DNA of 64,000 bases from Marinospirillum sp031581385 (GCF_044810985.1 NZ_CP085242.1:372001-436000), one strand, 5' to 3'. Shown: positions 27,186 through 37,113, counted from the first letter of the stretch. Translations and numbers: made by a program. Notes: generated by a model from the sequence alone, not told the origin.

Positions 27186-28934
27186 TTAACCCTCTTCGGC
27201 TGCAGCCAGTTTGGCTTCAGCCTTGGCTAGTTGTTCTTTGGCGGCGGCCAGTCGTTGCTGTTGTTCGCTGATCTGCTCAGGCGTGGCATCGGCAGAAGCC
27301 TGGAGGTTGCTCAGGCTTTTTTCAGCTTTCTTGATGGCCACCGTTGCCGCCGCTTTGGCCACTTTCAGTTGTTTGAGCTTTTTGGCGTCTGATGCGTCTT
27401 GCGTGGTTGCCGAGGAGGCTGCAGGGCTTTCGTCAGCTTCCTCCTGTTTGCTTTTTTTCGCAGCAGCCACCTTGGCCGCTGCTTCAGCGCGGGCTTTGCG
27501 CTTGGCCTCTTTTTCTTTGGCTTCCTGTTCAAAGCGCTCTTTTCTGGCTTCAAAGCGCAGTCTGGCTTGTTCGGCTTTCTCGGCATCGGCATTGAGCTGG
27601 CGGATCTGGCCCTTGGCATAACGGTAATACTGCACCAGGGGGATTTCACTGGGGCAAACCCAGGCACAGGCGCCGCATTCAATGCAGTCAAACAACTGCT
27701 GCTCTTCTGCCTGACTCCAGGCCTGGTGGGCCGCATAAAAGTAAAGCTGCTGGGGTAGGAGTTGAGCCGGGCAGACCTCTTCACAGCGCCCGCAGCGAAT
27801 ACACGGCTGTTCCGGGCCGGGTAGGGGGAGTTCTTCGGCAGTGGGCAATAGCAGGCAGTTGATGGCTTTGCTGACCGGCACCTGGGTGGTGGGCAGGGTG
27901 AAGCCCATCATGGGGCCGCCGACGATGACACGGCTGCTTTGCTGTGTTTCCAGCCCGGCTTGCTGGAGGAGTTTTTCTACCGAGGTGCCAATGCGAACCC
28001 GGTAATTGCCGGGGTGGCGAAGGGCTTTTCCGGTCAGGGTGACGATGCGCTCGATCAGTGGCTGTCCTCTGACCACAGCATCAGCCAGGGCCGCCAGGGT
28101 TCCGACATTATGGCAAAGCACGCCGATATCCAGAGGCAGACCGCCGCTGGGTACCTCCTTACCCGTCAGTAATTGAATCAGCTGTTTTTCACCACCGGAA
28201 GGGTAGCGGGTGGGGAGTACACAAAGTTGCAGCTCATCTTCTACAGTACTGCCGGGAAGCGCCTCCTGCAGGGCCTGCAGGGCTTCAGGCTTGTTGTCTT
28301 CAATTCCCAGCAACAAGTGTCGGGGTTTGAGGAGTTTCTGCAGGATGCCGATCCCTTCCAGCAGGGCCTGGGGGCGGCTGCGCATCAAGAGGTCGTCCGC
28401 TGTAATGTAGGGTTCACACTCGGCAGCATTGATAATCAGGGTGTCGATGCCTTTGTCCAGGGCACCTGCCAGCTTGGTGCGGGTCGGGAAAACAGCACCA
28501 CCCAGACCCACCAGACCGGAACTCTGGATCAGAGGTAACAGTTCTGCTGCTGAAGCTTCCTGCCAGCAAGGCAGGCTGGGATTGTTGAAGGCCTCATCCT
28601 GGCCGTCACTGTGCAGAACAATGGCCGGTAAGCTCAACCCGGAAACATGGGGAACCGGACGGGGCTCAATTGCGACCACCTCACCACTGATGCTGGCGTG
28701 TACACAAGCACCGCTGGCCTGCTCATTGCGGGCCAGGAGTTGTCCGGTTTTGACGGAGTCTCCCGGTTTCACCAGGGGTTTGGCCAGGTTGCCATGATGC
28801 TGACCCAGTGGCAAAACCACTTCGTCAGGCAAGGCGGCTGTCTGTAGAGGCTGCCGGGTGGACAGGTCTTTGCATTCCGGGGGGTGAATGCCACCGTGAA
28901 AACGGGTTTTTTCGATGATCAGGAGATCTTTCAT
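27186..28934 (-). CDS. rnfC: Rnf/Rsx electron-transport complex subunit C
   Basis: A 582-residue peripheral subunit that accepts electrons from NADH. An N-terminal barrel-sandwich domain is followed by the NADH/FMN-binding core (GLGGAVFPTRTKL, INAAECEPYITADDLLM) and two 4Fe-4S ferredoxin motifs, CIRCGRCEEVCP near residue 376 and CIECGACAWVCP near 415. The last roughly 130 residues are a highly charged Ala/Lys/Glu-rich coiled coil, a known variable extension of gammaproteobacterial RnfC, shorter here than in some relatives. The start overlaps rnfB (ATGA). Confidence 0.96.
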   Translation of the reverse strand: MKDLLIIEKTRFHGGIHPPECKDLSTRQPLQTAALPDEVVLPLGQHHGNLAKPLVKPGDSVKTGQLLARNEQASGACVHASISGEVVAIEPRPVPHVSGLSLPAIVLHSDGQDEAFNNPSLPCWQEASAAELLPLIQSSGLVGLGGAVFPTRTKLAGALDKGIDTLIINAAECEPYITADDLLMRSRPQALLEGIGILQKLLKPRHLLLGIEDNKPEALQALQEALPGSTVEDELQLCVLPTRYPSGGEKQLIQLLTGKEVPSGGLPLDIGVLCHNVGTLAALADAVVRGQPLIERIVTLTGKALRHPGNYRVRIGTSVEKLLQQAGLETQQSSRVIVGGPMMGFTLPTTQVPVSKAINCLLLPTAEELPLPGPEQPCIRCGRCEEVCPAQLLPQQLYFYAAHQAWSQAEEQQLFDCIECGACAWVCPSEIPLVQYYRYAKGQIRQLNADAEKAEQARLRFEARKERFEQEAKEKEAKRKARAEAAAKVAAAKKSKQEEADESPAASSATTQDASDAKKLKQLKVAKAAATVAIKKAEKSLSNLQASADATPEQISEQQQRLAAAKEQLAKAEAKLAAAEEG

Positions 28935-29563
28935 GCTTGTGCCTCCTGTTTGACCGCTTCTGCTTGATCACTTGCAATCAGGCGGGCCTGAGGGGGTGCA
29001 AGCGGGCCGGGGGGTGCAGGCCAGTGCCAGCTTTGCAGTTCGTTGGGCAGCGGCAGCATATCAATGCAATCCACGGGGCAGGGTTCAACACAGAGGTCGC
29101 AGCCGGTGCATTCATCAATAATTACCGTATGCATGACCTTGGGAGCCCCGATAATGGCATCCACCGGGCAGGCCTGAATGCACTTGGTGCAGCCAATGCA
29201 CTCCTCTTCACGAATGTAAGCCACTTTTTTATCGCTGCTGACGCCTTCTTCGGCATCCAGCGGCAGGGGTTCCCGACCCAGGAGATCGGCCAGCGCCTGG
29301 ATGGTGGCTTCACCTCCGGGTGGGCATTTGTTGATGGCTTCTCCGGCAGCAATGGCTTCGGCATAGGGTCGACAGCCGGGATGCCCACATTGCCCGCACT
29401 GGGTCTGGGGCAGTAACTGGTCGATTTTTTCCACCAGAGGGTCGCCTTCAATATGGAATTTGACCTGGGCAAAACCCAGCAGAAGGCCGATCACCAGAGC
29501 CAGCCCTGACAGAGCCAAGAGCGCAGAAAGCACCGGGTTGCTCACCAGAAGTTCAAGCATCAC
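28931..29563 (-). CDS. rnfB: Rnf/Rsx electron-transport complex subunit B
   Basis: A 210-residue iron-sulfur protein with one N-terminal membrane helix. A four-cysteine cluster (CGQCGHPGCRPYAEAI ... NKCPPGG) is followed by two ferredoxin-type 4Fe-4S motifs (CIGCTKCIQACPVDAIIG and CTGCDLCVEPCPVDCIDM). It passes electrons between RnfC and the membrane subunits. It overlaps rnfA by 4 bp, so the whole rnfABCDGE set is tightly coupled. Confidence 0.97.
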   Translation of the reverse strand: MMLELLVSNPVLSALLALSGLALVIGLLLGFAQVKFHIEGDPLVEKIDQLLPQTQCGQCGHPGCRPYAEAIAAGEAINKCPPGGEATIQALADLLGREPLPLDAEEGVSSDKKVAYIREEECIGCTKCIQACPVDAIIGAPKVMHTVIIDECTGCDLCVEPCPVDCIDMLPLPNELQSWHWPAPPGPLAPPQARLIASDQAEAVKQEAQA

Positions 29564-30141
29564 AACTGCACCATGCCGGTAAAGCCCATAAAGGCCAGTG
29601 ACATCAAACCGGCCGTCATCATCGCCACCGCTGCCCCCTTGAAAGGAGCGGGTACATCAGCCAGAGCCAGGCGTTCACGCAGGGCTGCAAAACAGACCAG
29701 CACCAGAGCAAAGCCCAGACCGGCACCCAGGCCATAAATGATGGCTTCCACAAAGGTCTGGTCACGGGTGATGGAGAGAAGCGCCACCCCCAGTACAGCA
29801 CAGTTGGTGGTGATCAGGGGCAAAAAAATACCCAGGGTCTGGTGCAGAACCGGGGAGGTTTTCTGAACCAGCATTTCAGTGAACTGGACTACCGCAGCAA
29901 TCATGATGATAAAGCTGATGGTGCGCAGGTACTCCAGCTCCAGCGGCAGCAAAAGACCATGATAAACCAGATGGCTGAAAGCTGAAGAAAGGGTCAGCAC
30001 AAAGGTGGTTGCCAGGGACATACCCAGCGCCGAATCCAGTTTGTTGGACACTCCCATGAAGGGGCAGAGCCCAAGAAACTGAACCAGTACAAAGTTGTTG
30101 ACCAGAACGGTGCTGACAAGCAAAAGAAGATATTCAGTCAT
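29560..30141 (-). CDS. rnfA: Rnf/Rsx electron-transport complex subunit A
   Basis: A 193-residue membrane protein with six helices, the first gene of the operon. The conserved NNFVLVQFLGLCPFMGVSNK and LITTNCAVLGVALL segments carry the paired membrane cysteines thought to hold an iron-sulfur centre with RnfE. The operon promoter should lie in 30142-30328, the region shared with the divergent chemoreceptor gene. Confidence 0.97.
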   Translation of the reverse strand: MTEYLLLLVSTVLVNNFVLVQFLGLCPFMGVSNKLDSALGMSLATTFVLTLSSAFSHLVYHGLLLPLELEYLRTISFIIMIAAVVQFTEMLVQKTSPVLHQTLGIFLPLITTNCAVLGVALLSITRDQTFVEAIIYGLGAGLGFALVLVCFAALRERLALADVPAPFKGAAVAMMTAGLMSLAFMGFTGMVQL

Positions 30142-30328
30142 TTTTTCCGCTAAACCAGGAAGCCAGAGGGCATTTTAACCGATATACAAAAGAAACGCAG
30201 GAGCTTCATGCAGCCTTTATATCATCTCAGCCTAATAATCGTGCATCACTCCAGGTATCCATGTCATAATTGCGTCTATTAGTCGCACTGCAAAGACGTT
30301 TATTTCAACTGCATTTGGAAAACAGCAC

Positions 30329-32050
30329 ATGCTATTACGGAAACTGAAAATCAATCACCGTATCTGGATCATCAATCTTCTGGCTGTGATCGGTATGCTG
30401 GCAGTTCTGGCCGTGGCTCTGAACCGTCAATACGCCGATATGGAAGACATGACGCTGGATGAAGTCAAGGCGATGGTGGATGCCGCCGAAGGCGTGGTGG
30501 ACAACTATCAGCAACAGGCCAGCAGCGGAAACTTGACGGAACGCGAGGCCAAGGAGCAGGCAGCCGCGGCAGTCAGCTCGATGATTTACGGGCCGGATGA
30601 TGATTATGTTTTCATTTTTGCCCGTGATGGCCTGACCATTGCCCACCCCAGCCCGGATCTTCGTGGTAACAACATGATGGATCTGGAGGATGTCAATGGC
30701 GTCCCCCTGGTGCGGGATATGATTGAAGGTGCTGTACGTAATGATTCCACGGTGGTGCGTTATCACTGGAACCGGGTCGGCAGTGACGTCAACAGTCCCA
30801 AGCTGTCCTATGCGCGTCACTATGAAGAGTGGGACTGGGTGATTGCCACCGGGGTTTATATTGATGATCTCGACAGCAAGTTTCTGGACAGCCTGATTGC
30901 CCTGATTACGGTTGCCGCCATTATTCTGGTGAGTATGTTGGTGGTCGCAGCCCTGATCGGTCGTTCGATTATCCGGCCCATCAAAGAAACCGCCGATGCC
31001 ATGAAGGACATCAGCAGCGGTGACGGCAACCTGACCGTGCGCCTTGATGAAGGGGGGCAGGATGAGCTTTCCGAACTGACCCGGCACTTCAATGTGTTTG
31101 TCACCAAGATTGAAGACCTGGTCGCGGATATCAAGGAAGCAGTTGCCTCGATTACCACAGCCTCCGGTGAAATTGCCGCAGGCAACAGTGATCTGTCCCA
31201 GCGCACCGAAGAACAGGCCTCCAGCCTGGAAGAAACAGCCTCCAGTCTGGAACAACTGACCTCAGCGGTTAAGCAGAATGCCGATAATGCCCGCCAGGCG
31301 GACGAACTTTCCAAGGATGCCAGCCGGGTTGCTTCAGAAGGGGGCGATAAAGCCCGCCAGGTGGTAGCCACCATGGAAGACATCAGTACCAGCTCGGAAA
31401 AAATTGCGGACATCACCACCCTTATTGACAGTATTGCCTTCCAGACCAATATTCTGGCGCTGAATGCTGCCGTTGAAGCGGCCAGAGCAGGGGAACAGGG
31501 ACGTGGTTTTGCCGTCGTCGCCAGTGAAGTTCGGGTTCTGGCGCAACGCTCGGCTTCTGCTGCCAAGGAAATCAAGGCTCTGATCAGTGAGTCTGTGGAC
31601 ACAGTACGCTCGGGCAGTGAACTGGTTCGTGAAACCGGGGATACCATCGAACAGATCGTGATCTCGGTCAGACGGGTCACGGATCTGATGGGCGAAATCT
31701 CGGCGGCTTCGGATGAACAAAGTCAGGGCATTGAGCAGGTCAACCAGGCTGTTATCCAGATGGATGATGTCACCCAGCAGAACGCGGCCCTGGTGGAAGA
31801 GGCTGCAGCTGCTGCCGAATCCCTGGAAGAACAGTCGCAATCCCTGAGTGATTCGGTTTCTGCGTTCAAAATCAGCCGTGATGTTGATTCAGGTCAAAAG
31901 CGCCTGGGCGGCTCTGCCAAAACTCCGGCAGCCAAACAGCAAGCCCAGGCTCGCAAGCCCCAGGGTCAGAAACCGCCACAGGGCAAGAAACGCCTGGCTC
32001 CGCCGCCACCCCCCAAGCACCAGGCAGATGACGAATGGGAAGAATTCTAG
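30329..32050 (+). CDS. Methyl-accepting chemotaxis protein, single-Cache sensor
   Basis: A 573-residue chemoreceptor. TM1 lies at about residues 11-30. A periplasmic sCache_2-like domain follows, with DDDYVFIFARDGLTIAHPS and YEEWDWVIATGVYIDDLDSK as recognisable blocks. TM2 (LITVAAIILVSMLVVAALIG), a HAMP domain and the conserved hairpin tip (DSIAFQTNILALNAAVEAAR) complete the core. The last residues, DDEWEEF, form a xWxxF tether for CheR/CheB after a Pro/Lys-rich linker. The same tail ends the second MCP of this cluster. The ligand is unknown; small organic acids are frequent for this sensor type. Confidence 0.94.
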   Translation: MLLRKLKINHRIWIINLLAVIGMLAVLAVALNRQYADMEDMTLDEVKAMVDAAEGVVDNYQQQASSGNLTEREAKEQAAAAVSSMIYGPDDDYVFIFARDGLTIAHPSPDLRGNNMMDLEDVNGVPLVRDMIEGAVRNDSTVVRYHWNRVGSDVNSPKLSYARHYEEWDWVIATGVYIDDLDSKFLDSLIALITVAAIILVSMLVVAALIGRSIIRPIKETADAMKDISSGDGNLTVRLDEGGQDELSELTRHFNVFVTKIEDLVADIKEAVASITTASGEIAAGNSDLSQRTEEQASSLEETASSLEQLTSAVKQNADNARQADELSKDASRVASEGGDKARQVVATMEDISTSSEKIADITTLIDSIAFQTNILALNAAVEAARAGEQGRGFAVVASEVRVLAQRSASAAKEIKALISESVDTVRSGSELVRETGDTIEQIVISVRRVTDLMGEISAASDEQSQGIEQVNQAVIQMDDVTQQNAALVEEAAAAAESLEEQSQSLSDSVSAFKISRDVDSGQKRLGGSAKTPAAKQQAQARKPQGQKPPQGKKRLAPPPPPKHQADDEWEEF

Positions 32051-32122
32051 TTTATCCCTGAAAGTTGCAGGGTGTTTCTGAAAACTGTACAAACAGTGTA
32101 TGCTTGAAAACAGGTTGAATTT

Positions 32123-32144
32123 ACATAGCTTATACATAGCTTAT
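32123..32144 (+). repeat. Tandem 11-bp repeat upstream of cheY
   Basis: ACATAGCTTAT occurs twice without a gap (32123-32133 and 32134-32144), 25 bp before the cheY start and just upstream of the ribosome binding site TTTAGAGG. Possibly regulatory. Confidence 0.6.
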
Positions 32145-32169
32145 TGATTTTTTTTAGAGGATTAAGTGA

Positions 32170-32535
32170 ATGGCAAAATCGATTTTAACTGTCGATGATT
32201 CCGCGTCCATCCGTCAGATGGTGTCTTTTACTTTAAAAGGTGCCGGCTATTCAGTGACTGAAGCAGTGGATGGTAAGCAGGGATTGGATAAAGCCAAGGC
32301 AGGTCGCTTTGATCTGGTTCTGACGGATCAGAATATGCCCAATATGGATGGCCTGACCCTGATTAAAAGCCTGCGCGCCCTGCCTGCTTACAGCCGCACG
32401 CCCATTCTGGTGCTGACGACAGAAGCCGGGGCTGCCATGAAGCAGCAGGGTAAGGCTGCAGGTGCAACCGGCTGGCTGGTTAAACCCTTTGATCCGCAGA
32501 AACTGATTGACGTGGTTAAAAAAGTAATCGGTTGA
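32170..32535 (+). CDS. cheY: CheY-type single-domain response regulator
   Basis: A 121-residue receiver domain. The acidic pair Asp9-Asp10, the phosphorylation site Asp53 (LTDQNMPNMDG), the switch Thr in LTTEAG and Lys105 (WLVKPF) are all present, so it should be phosphorylated by the CheA encoded next to it. It has no output domain. It lies 36 bp before cheA, matching the order of the Pseudomonas Che2 cluster. Whether it acts on flagella or another output cannot be told from sequence. Confidence 0.96.
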   Translation: MAKSILTVDDSASIRQMVSFTLKGAGYSVTEAVDGKQGLDKAKAGRFDLVLTDQNMPNMDGLTLIKSLRALPAYSRTPILVLTTEAGAAMKQQGKAAGATGWLVKPFDPQKLIDVVKKVIG

Positions 32536-32571
32536 TGTTCTTTTTTTCTATGATGCAAAGAGGTTTGGCCC

Positions 32572-34731
32572 ATGAGTGTTGATCTTAGCCAGTTTCACCA
32601 GGTATTTATCGATGAAGCCTATGAACACCTGGCAACCATGGAAAACCTCCTGCTGGCAGTGGATCTGGATGACCCTGACCTGGATGATCTCAATGCCATC
32701 TTCAGGGCGGCCCACTCCATCAAGGGGGGCGCTGGCACTTTTGGTTTTACGGACATTGCCGAACTCACCCATGCTCTGGAAACCCTTCTGGATCGCCTGC
32801 GTAAACAGGAGCTGCACCCGACCGATGAGATGATCGAGGCTTTTTTGCAGGCCAGTGACCTTCTCGGTGCCATGCTTGACGCCCACCAGCAGGGCACGGA
32901 AACCGATGCCGAGCGTATTGCCAGCATCAAGGGGGAACTGACCCGCCTGGCAACCGACGAGGCCTCTTCCTACCCGGATTCTCCGGCAGCCCCACCTGCC
33001 GATTCACAACAGCCTGCTTCCAGCGGCGGTTCCAGCTGGCTGATCGAATTGCACCCCAGGGAAAATGTGTTTGCCAAGGGTGCTTCCCATGAAGCCATCA
33101 CCGAAGACCTGGCTGCTCTGGGGCCGGTGGACAACCTGCAACCCCCGGAAGAAGGCAAAGCCAGCTGGCGGCTGCATGCGGAAGTGGCCCAGGAGCAGCT
33201 TTCGGAAATTTTTGCCTGGGTGTGCCAGCCCGATGAAGTGACCTTCACTTACGAAGAAGGTGCAACCGCTGAGGCTGAAGAGGATGATCCCGGCTATGGC
33301 TTTTTTGATGACGAGCCTGCCGGTGGTGAAGAAAGCGAAGATGAAGGCTTTGGCTTTTTTGTTGATCAGTCCGAGCTGCCTGCAGCCCAGGATCAAAAAG
33401 AAGACGATCAGGGTTATGGCTTTTTTGTGGATGAAAAAGAACTGCCTGCCAAACCGGCTGCTGCAGAAAAACAACCTGAAAATCAGCGCTCAGCAAAACC
33501 CGAAACACCAAATAAAGCCAAACCGGCCCCTGCCAAACCACAAAGCAAAGCCGCTGCTGATGCCTCGATCCGTGTGGGGGTCGAAAAGGTGGATCAACTC
33601 ATCAATCTGGTGGGCGAGCTGGTGATTACTCGCTCCATGCTGGCGCAGTCGGCTTCGGTTCTTGACCCCATCGAATACGAAAACATTCATAACGGCCTGG
33701 CCAACCTGGAGCGGAATTCCCGGGATCTCCAGGAAGCCGTGATGTCCATCCGCATGCTGCCGATCAATTTTGTGTTCGGACGCTTTCCCCGCGTGGTGCG
33801 GGATCTGACCAAAAAAATGCACAAACAGGTCAAGCTGAAGCTGGTGGGTGAAGATACCGAGCTGGATAAAGGTCTGATTGAAAAACTCTCCGACCCCCTG
33901 ACCCACCTGGTGCGCAATTCCATCGACCATGGCATTGAATCACCGGAAGAAAGACGTGCAGCCGGTAAGCCCGAAGAAGGCACCATTACCCTGAGTGCCA
34001 GCCATCAAGGCGGCAGCATTCTGGTGGAAATTCATGATGATGGCGCGGGTCTCAGCCGGGAAAAACTGCTGGCCAAGGCTGAGGAAAAAGGCGTGCCTGT
34101 CAGTGAAAACCCCACGGACAAAGAAGTCTGGCAACTGATCTTTGCGGCCGGTTTTTCCACGGCCAAGGAAGTAACGGATGTCTCAGGACGTGGCGTGGGG
34201 ATGGATGTGGTTTCACGCAATATCAGCGAAATGAAGGGTCAGATTGAAATTGATTCCGTGGCCGGACAGGGCACCCGAATCGGCTTGCGTTTACCGCTTA
34301 CATTAGCGATTCTTGATGGTATGTCCTTGCGTGTTGGTGAAGAAGTGTTTATTTTACCTCTTACGCGTATTCTGGAATCCATGCAGCCGGACAAGTCCCA
34401 ACTGAAAACGGTTTCCGGTCGGGGACGTGTGGTGCACATTCGGGGTGAATACCTGCCACTGGTGCCCCTGTACAAGTTATTCAGCCTGAAACCACGCTTC
34501 ACTGACCCGGAACAAGGCATTTTGGTCGTGGTGGAAACGGTGGACGGCAAACTGGCGCTTTTTGTGGATGAGCTGATTGCCCAGGATCAAGTGGTCATCA
34601 AGAGTCTGGAAACCCACTATCGCAAGGTGGATGGTGTTTCCGGGGCAACCATCATGGGGGATGGCCGAGTGGCCTTGATCATCGATATCGAACGCTTGGC
34701 AAAAATGAATTCAGCCGAGCTTGCTGGCTAG
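32572..34731 (+). CDS. cheA: Chemotaxis histidine kinase CheA
   Basis: A 719-residue kinase. The Hpt domain carries His48 in AAHSIKGGAGTFGF. A middle region of about 100 acidic residues follows, with three copies of a GYGFF[D/V]D motif at residues 241, 259 and 281. The dimerisation domain starts near IRVGVEKVDQLINLVGELVI, and the ATPase domain has LTHLVRNSIDHGIE, HDDGAGLS and SGRGVGMDVV. A CheW-like domain ends the protein. There is no clear P2 CheY-binding domain, so the GFF repeats may serve that purpose (inference). It phosphorylates CheY and CheB. Confidence 0.97.
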   Translation: MSVDLSQFHQVFIDEAYEHLATMENLLLAVDLDDPDLDDLNAIFRAAHSIKGGAGTFGFTDIAELTHALETLLDRLRKQELHPTDEMIEAFLQASDLLGAMLDAHQQGTETDAERIASIKGELTRLATDEASSYPDSPAAPPADSQQPASSGGSSWLIELHPRENVFAKGASHEAITEDLAALGPVDNLQPPEEGKASWRLHAEVAQEQLSEIFAWVCQPDEVTFTYEEGATAEAEEDDPGYGFFDDEPAGGEESEDEGFGFFVDQSELPAAQDQKEDDQGYGFFVDEKELPAKPAAAEKQPENQRSAKPETPNKAKPAPAKPQSKAAADASIRVGVEKVDQLINLVGELVITRSMLAQSASVLDPIEYENIHNGLANLERNSRDLQEAVMSIRMLPINFVFGRFPRVVRDLTKKMHKQVKLKLVGEDTELDKGLIEKLSDPLTHLVRNSIDHGIESPEERRAAGKPEEGTITLSASHQGGSILVEIHDDGAGLSREKLLAKAEEKGVPVSENPTDKEVWQLIFAAGFSTAKEVTDVSGRGVGMDVVSRNISEMKGQIEIDSVAGQGTRIGLRLPLTLAILDGMSLRVGEEVFILPLTRILESMQPDKSQLKTVSGRGRVVHIRGEYLPLVPLYKLFSLKPRFTDPEQGILVVVETVDGKLALFVDELIAQDQVVIKSLETHYRKVDGVSGATIMGDGRVALIIDIERLAKMNSAELAG

Positions 34732-34747
34732 CCTGGAGGTCCTACAA

Positions 34748-35269
34748 ATGAATGATGCAGCAGCAGAAGAACAAGCTTTGGTAACCAGTGGTCAACAGGA
34801 GTTTTTAACCTTTACCCTGGGCGAAGAAGAATATGCCATTGATATTTTAAAAGTGCAGGAAATTCGTGGCTACGATGGTGTGACGCGGATTGCCAACACT
34901 CCAGCCTATATCAAGGGCGTCATCAATATGCGCGGTGTGATCGTGCCCGTGGTGGATATGCGCATCAAGTTTGATGTTGGTGAAGTGGTTTATGACCAGT
35001 TTACGGTGATGATCATTCTTAATCTGGGTGAACGGATTGTCGGCATGGTGGTTGATGGCGTGTCTGATGTGATTGCTCTGGACCCCGAACAAATACGTCC
35101 GGCTCCGGAATTTGGGGCTGCTCTGGATACCCAGTATCTGGAAGGCCTGGCCACGCTGGAAAAAGACAATGAAAACGAAGACGAACGCATGGCCATCGTT
35201 GTGGATATTGAAAAACTCATGACCAGTGGTGATATGGGGCTGATGGATCAGGTGGTTCAGGCCGGTTAA
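34748..35269 (+). CDS. cheW: Chemotaxis coupling protein CheW
   Basis: A 173-residue CheW domain linking receptors to CheA. EFLTFTLGEEEYAIDILKVQ, NTPAYIKGVINMRGVIVPVV and VDGVSDVIALDPEQIRPAP are the typical blocks. The ATG at 34748 is chosen because GGAGG at 34735-34739 precedes it. An upstream in-frame TTG at 34721 lies inside cheA. Confidence 0.96.
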   Translation: MNDAAAEEQALVTSGQQEFLTFTLGEEEYAIDILKVQEIRGYDGVTRIANTPAYIKGVINMRGVIVPVVDMRIKFDVGEVVYDQFTVMIILNLGERIVGMVVDGVSDVIALDPEQIRPAPEFGAALDTQYLEGLATLEKDNENEDERMAIVVDIEKLMTSGDMGLMDQVVQAG

Positions 35270-35294
35270 GTAAACAAATTAAACGGGGTGCGCA

Positions 35295-37082
35295 ATGTTG
35301 CGAAAAATAACTGTAAAGGCACGCCTGATCTTTGTGATCGGGTTTTTATCCCTGCTGTTGATTGCGATTGGCTTTTTGGGACTCACTGGTATGCGGCATG
35401 CTGATGAGCGCCTGGAAACCGTAATGGTTGACCGGCTGATCCCCTCTCATCAGTTGGCTGATATTGAATACTATATGCAGCGTAATGTGATTGAGCTGCA
35501 GCTGGCTGCGATGCATGATCCGCGCTTGGATGAAAGTGTGATGCATGCCCATGAAATCCAGATGCACACCAATCGTGTTCGGGAAAACATTACCCGGATC
35601 ACGAAGGTTTGGGATGAATACATGGAAACCTTCCTGACACCGGAGGAAGCCCGCCTGGCTGATGAGTTTGCAGACCTGCGGGGTAAGTTTGTCAATGAAG
35701 GTTTGCGCCCTAACGTCGAGCTGTTGGAAGAAGGTGAGTTCAGGGACGCCAACATGCACCTGATAGAAACCACCAATCCGGCATTTTTAAGTGCTTTTGA
35801 TGTGGCTTCCAAGCTGGTGGATCTTCAGGCTGAAGTGGCCCAGCAGGAATATGATTCAGCCGTTGCTGAATACAATAGAACTCGTAATATCACTATTATT
35901 GCCATTATTCTGGGTGTAGTGGTTGCCTCTCTGGTGGGCTGGCTGCTGGTTCGTGCCATCGTCAATCCGCTTAACCGTGCCGTGGGTTATTTCAATGCCA
36001 TGGCCGATGGTAATCTGAACAATCAGATTCAGGTCGACCATGACGATGAAATTGGCAAGGTCATGCAGGCCTTGCAGCGCATGCAGGATAAATTGCGGGA
36101 GATGGTTACTGATATCAAGAGTTCTGTGGATGCCATCACCACTGCATCTTCAGAGATTGCTGCCGGTAACACCGATCTTTCCCAGCGTACCGAAGAACAG
36201 GCTTCCAGCCTGGAAGAAACAGCCTCCAGCCTGGAAGAACTGACCTCTACCGTTAAACAAAATGCCGATAATGCCCGCCAGGCCAATCAGCTCAGCTCCA
36301 GTGCCAGTGAAGTGGCCGAAAAAGGCGGCGCCAATGTCAGCGAAGCCGTGACGCGCATGCAGGAACTGACTGCCAGTGCCGAGAAGATGAGTGAAATCAT
36401 CACGGTGATTGACGGCATTGCCTTCCAGACCAATATTCTCGCCCTGAACGCAGCCGTGGAAGCGGCGCGTGCCGGTGAACAGGGTCGTGGCTTTGCGGTT
36501 GTGGCCGGTGAAGTTCGCTCTCTGGCCCAGCGCTCAGCGGCAGCCGCCAAGGAAATCCAGGAACTCATCAAAAAAGACGGTGAGATTGTGGATGCCACCA
36601 GTGAAGTAGTTCAGGCCTCGGGTGCCAGCATGAAAGAAATCGTCAACTCGGTGAAACGGGTGGCCGATATCATGGGTGAAATCTCGGCTGCTTCGGATGA
36701 GCAGAGCCAGGGCATTGAGCAGGTTAACCAGGCGGTCATTCAGATGGATGATGTGACCCAGCAGAACGCCGCCCTGGTGGAAGAAGCGGCTGCAGCGGCT
36801 GAGTCTCTGGAAGAGCAGGCCCAGTCCCTGACCACTTCCGTATCCATTTTCCAGGTTGATGAACAGGCGGCATCCGGTGCCCGTGCATCTCAGCGCCAGA
36901 AACAGGAAGCGCCCCGTTTGGGTGGAGCTCCCCGAGCACCCCAGCGGCCTCAGCAGTCAGCCCGGAAAGGCCAGGCTTCTGCCGGTCACACCAAGCCAGC
37001 CGGACAACAAAGTGCCGCCAAGCGCAAGGCACCGCTACCACCCCCCAAGCGTCAGGATGATGATGAATGGGAAGAATTTTGA
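35295..37082 (+). CDS. Methyl-accepting chemotaxis protein, four-helix-bundle sensor
   Basis: A 595-residue chemoreceptor. TM1 (LIFVIGFLSLLLIAIGFLGL), a helical periplasmic domain of the 4HB/TarH type (about 35-190), TM2 (ITIIAIILGVVVASLVGWLL), a HAMP domain and the hairpin tip (DGIAFQTNILALNAAVEAAR) are visible. It ends in DDEWEEF, a CheR/CheB tether like the first MCP, after a Gln/Ala/Pro-rich linker. It sits between cheW and cheR, where Pseudomonas Che2 encodes Aer2/McpB, but it lacks the PAS heme domains of Aer2, so the sensed signal differs. Confidence 0.95.
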   Translation: MLRKITVKARLIFVIGFLSLLLIAIGFLGLTGMRHADERLETVMVDRLIPSHQLADIEYYMQRNVIELQLAAMHDPRLDESVMHAHEIQMHTNRVRENITRITKVWDEYMETFLTPEEARLADEFADLRGKFVNEGLRPNVELLEEGEFRDANMHLIETTNPAFLSAFDVASKLVDLQAEVAQQEYDSAVAEYNRTRNITIIAIILGVVVASLVGWLLVRAIVNPLNRAVGYFNAMADGNLNNQIQVDHDDEIGKVMQALQRMQDKLREMVTDIKSSVDAITTASSEIAAGNTDLSQRTEEQASSLEETASSLEELTSTVKQNADNARQANQLSSSASEVAEKGGANVSEAVTRMQELTASAEKMSEIITVIDGIAFQTNILALNAAVEAARAGEQGRGFAVVAGEVRSLAQRSAAAAKEIQELIKKDGEIVDATSEVVQASGASMKEIVNSVKRVADIMGEISAASDEQSQGIEQVNQAVIQMDDVTQQNAALVEEAAAAAESLEEQAQSLTTSVSIFQVDEQAASGARASQRQKQEAPRLGGAPRAPQRPQQSARKGQASAGHTKPAGQQSAAKRKAPLPPPKRQDDDEWEEF

Positions 37083-37113
37083 TCAACTTTGATGACTCGC
37101 CGAAGGGGTTGAT

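Noticed and set aside
30335..31255. 306-codon open frame on the minus strand
   Set aside because: Antisense to the first chemoreceptor; a shadow frame caused by codon bias.
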